In this document: positions 62,174-64,000 of the stretch, in pieces
Layout of the letters: each line of letters opens with the position of its first letter
Position numbering within the stretch: the first letter of the stretch is position 1
Assembly: GCF_000012985.1 (NCBI RefSeq)
Contig: NC_007645.1
Location: forward strand, 2,634,501 to 2,698,500
Length of the DNA: 64,000 nucleotides
Reading direction: 5' to 3'
DNA from: Hahella chejuensis KCTC 2396
GTDB lineage: Bacteria; Pseudomonadota; Gammaproteobacteria; Pseudomonadales; Oleiphilaceae
Translations under genes and position numbers: made by a program
Notes under the pieces: model-generated
Database searches by the model: none
Seen by the model: the letters and a program-made list of their open reading frames with translations, nothing else
What the model was told of the DNA's origin: nothing

Positions 62174-64000
62174 GAGCTGCGGCCCTGGTGCTCAGTGTGA
62201 GTCTTCTTGGCTTTATTTCTCTGCGAGTGATGGCGGACACGCTGGCGCCTATCGTCATCGTAGAGAAGGACGAGGCGGACAAAACAATCGGCGAATTAAA
62301 GCCCGCTTACATCGATTTCAGCTATCGAGTGGCGCCGCGAACGCCGCTGAATGAGGTGGCGTTGCGTTACAGTCGTCTGATTCGTGAAGCTTCCGATCCG
62401 GAAGTACGCATAAAAGCGTTGCATCGACTGATCAATCTGGAGGAACTTTTCTACGACGCCAAGCCTCAGGGACTGATCGACGATGACATCTGGAACATCG
62501 CGATAGAGAGCTACGAAGCCCTGTTGCAGCGTCAACCGGGGGACAAAGGCAACGACCGCGTTCTCTATCAGCTGGCTCGGGCCAACGGCATGCTGGGGCA
62601 AACGGACAAAGCGCTGATAAGCCTGGAGCGGTTGGTGGGGCAGTATCCGCGTTCGGGATACGCCACTGAGGCGTGGTTCAGAATAGGTGAATTGCGATAC
62701 AGCGCGGGCGAGTATGTCAAAGCGCAATCCGCCTACAGTCGTGTGCTGGCGGATCGGAGCGCTGGCGATCTGTCGTCCAAGGCGCGTTATATGTTGGGGT
62801 GGACGCAGTTTAAACAGGAAAACTTCAGCGCGTCACTGCAGACTTTTTTGCAGGTGCTGTCGCATTTGGAGTCCAACGCCAACCCAACCGGAGAGGAAGA
62901 GCCCGGCGTACGCGAAGCGGGCGATGACGCTTTGCGCATTATCAGTATCATGGCCAGCTATGGCAAAGGGCCGGAAACTCTGAAAGCGGCCATTGCCTTG
63001 GGCGACTATCGTTCATTAGCCCCTAAATTGTATGCGGCTTTGTACAACTACTACCTGCAGCGCGAGCGCTATCAGGACGCCTCCGCCAGCGCGCAGGCTT
63101 ACATCGCCGCCTATCCGGCGGCCACGGATCGCAGCGATTTCCATGATCGCATAATCGCGGCATACGAGCAGGGCGGTCTGCCTTCGCTGGCATGGGAAGA
63201 GAAAGCGCGTTTCACCCGCGAACTGGGGCTTGCCTCAAACTATTGGCGATCGCAACAAGAAACCGCCAAAACCCGTTTACGTCCCTCTCTCTATCAATAT
63301 CTGGATGATCTGGGACAAAGAGAATATGCCCTTGGCCTGAAGGCGGCGGGGGTCGAGCGTCGGACTCATTTGCAGAATGCGGTGGCGTATTTTGACGGCA
63401 TGGAGGAGATCTTTCCCTCTGAAGGGAAAACCGCAGAGGCCTTATATCTGCAGGGTGAAGCCTATTTTCTGCTGGAGGAATGGGAGCTTGCGGTGAGGGC
63501 TTATGACAAGGCGGGCTATTTCTATCCTGACTTCCCCAAACGCAGTGAAGCCGCCTATGCCAGCGTGAACGCGTTGAGCAAAGCGGTGGACGCCAATCTG
63601 AAAGATTCGGCGTTGCGAAGCCGTCGTGTGGATGCGCTGCTGCGGTTTGCGAAAACTTTCCCCCGAGACTCGCGCGCCACTGAGAGTCTGCTATTCGCCG
63701 CCAATGAACTCTACGCCATGGAGCAATACGGCGCTGCGCTGGATGCAGCCACGCAGACTGCTTCCTTTACGGAAGATAAGGCGATTCGTAACGCAGCATG
63801 GACCATCGCCGGCCATTCCGCTTTTGCGTTGAGCCGATATCAGGGCTCTGAGCACGCTTATCGGCAAGCGTTATCGTTGCGCTCCCGCAAAGCGTCGGAT
63901 TATGACGTGTTGATGGAAAATTTCGCCGCCAGTATCTATAGCCAGGGCGAGCAGGCGGAGGCGCGCGGGGAGATTGCAGCGGCGTTTATGGAATATAAAA
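62170..64000 (+). CDS. Giant TPR protein, cassette 2 (cut by window edge)
   Basis: Open for 610 codons to the end of the window without a stop. It begins at the ATG overlapping the preceding stop. The signal peptide is about MRAAALVLSVSLLGFISL through VMA, with no lipobox Cys, so unlike its paralogue at 37251 it seems not to be lipidated. TPR-like blocks include DRVLYQLARANGMLGQTDK, EAWFRIGELRYSAGEYVKA, KARYMLGWTQFKQENFSAS and EALYLQGEAYFLLEEWELA. By analogy with cassette 1, further small TPR genes should follow outside the window. Confidence 0.85.
   Translation, partial: MRAAALVLSVSLLGFISLRVMADTLAPIVIVEKDEADKTIGELKPAYIDFSYRVAPRTPLNEVALRYSRLIREASDPEVRIKALHRLINLEELFYDAKPQGLIDDDIWNIAIESYEALLQRQPGDKGNDRVLYQLARANGMLGQTDKALISLERLVGQYPRSGYATEAWFRIGELRYSAGEYVKAQSAYSRVLADRSAGDLSSKARYMLGWTQFKQENFSASLQTFLQVLSHLESNANPTGEEEPGVREAGDDALRIISIMASYGKGPETLKAAIALGDYRSLAPKLYAALYNYYLQRERYQDASASAQAYIAAYPAATDRSDFHDRIIAAYEQGGLPSLAWEEKARFTRELGLASNYWRSQQETAKTRLRPSLYQYLDDLGQREYALGLKAAGVERRTHLQNAVAYFDGMEEIFPSEGKTAEALYLQGEAYFLLEEWELAVRAYDKAGYFYPDFPKRSEAAYASVNALSKAVDANLKDSALRSRRVDALLRFAKTFPRDSRATESLLFAANELYAMEQYGAALDAATQTASFTEDKAIRNAAWTIAGHSAFALSRYQGSEHAYRQALSLRSRKASDYDVLMENFAASIYSQGEQAEARGEIAAAFMEYK

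Noticed and set aside
1-64000. tRNA genes, rRNA operons, CRISPR arrays and integrase/att sites
   Set aside because: None was recognised by eye on either strand. The accessory patch at 1-6300 shows transposase remnants but no integrase gene or tRNA-end duplication.

Overview
The window comes from a Gram-negative, marine-type gammaproteobacterium. The dnaX-ybaB-recR-rnd-ycgL-ycgN block, the 4.5S RNA upstream of dnaX, and the many lipoproteins, outer-membrane barrels and CxxCH cytochromes fit Oceanospirillales. From memory the gene style is close to Hahella, but no search was run, so this remains an inference.

Layout. 1-6300 is an accessory patch: the end of an IS5-type transposase, a small three-gene operon (Xre regulator, putative lipoprotein, small protein) with nine copies of a hexamer inside it, orphan genes, an ISAs1 transposase remnant, a solute-binding protein, a stand-alone SpoT-like HD hydrolase, a decayed IS3-type element and a SLOG-like protein. 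6554-17421 holds a small AT-rich gene followed 2 nt later by a 3483-codon type I-secreted RTX protein. Its N-terminal ~600 codons are visibly AT-richer than the rest. It carries a FrpC-like self-processing module with an intact Asp-Pro bond. 17899-21320 holds a membrane protein, a run of hairpins, a chemoreceptor and an AT-rich orphan gene.

21661-41078 looks like one large cell-envelope locus. An ApbE flavin transferase is followed by a leftward operon of a Tat-exported DUF1501-like protein and two CxxCH proteins. A 435-bp divergent control region separates it from a rightward series. That series has a two-heme-motif lipoprotein, two outer-membrane barrels, a TlpA-type thioredoxin, a DUF4266-like micro-lipoprotein ending in GGGCGCN, a DUF3570-like barrel, and a TPR cassette (small exported protein, TPR protein, giant TPR lipoprotein, small TPR lipoprotein, short exported protein). 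The first three members of that cassette recur as diverged paralogues at 59860-64000, where the last gene runs off the window.

41174-57378 is mostly core genome: an MltB-type transglycosylase, a 59-codon gene, a YbjN-like protein, TlyA-type rRNA methylase, a GNAT-C39 fusion divergent from an RLAN/ATP-grasp ligase, 4.5S RNA, the dnaX-recR-rnd operon, a VWA membrane protein, a class II glutamine amidotransferase and cysteine synthase. 57542-59618 is a MoxR ATPase plus CoxE-like VWA pair, followed by the second TPR cassette.

Best candidates for something new: the mosaic RTX protein with self-cleavage module and upstream partner gene; the micro-lipoprotein/TlpA/DUF3570/ApbE set embedded among surface cytochromes; and the duplicated TPR envelope cassette.
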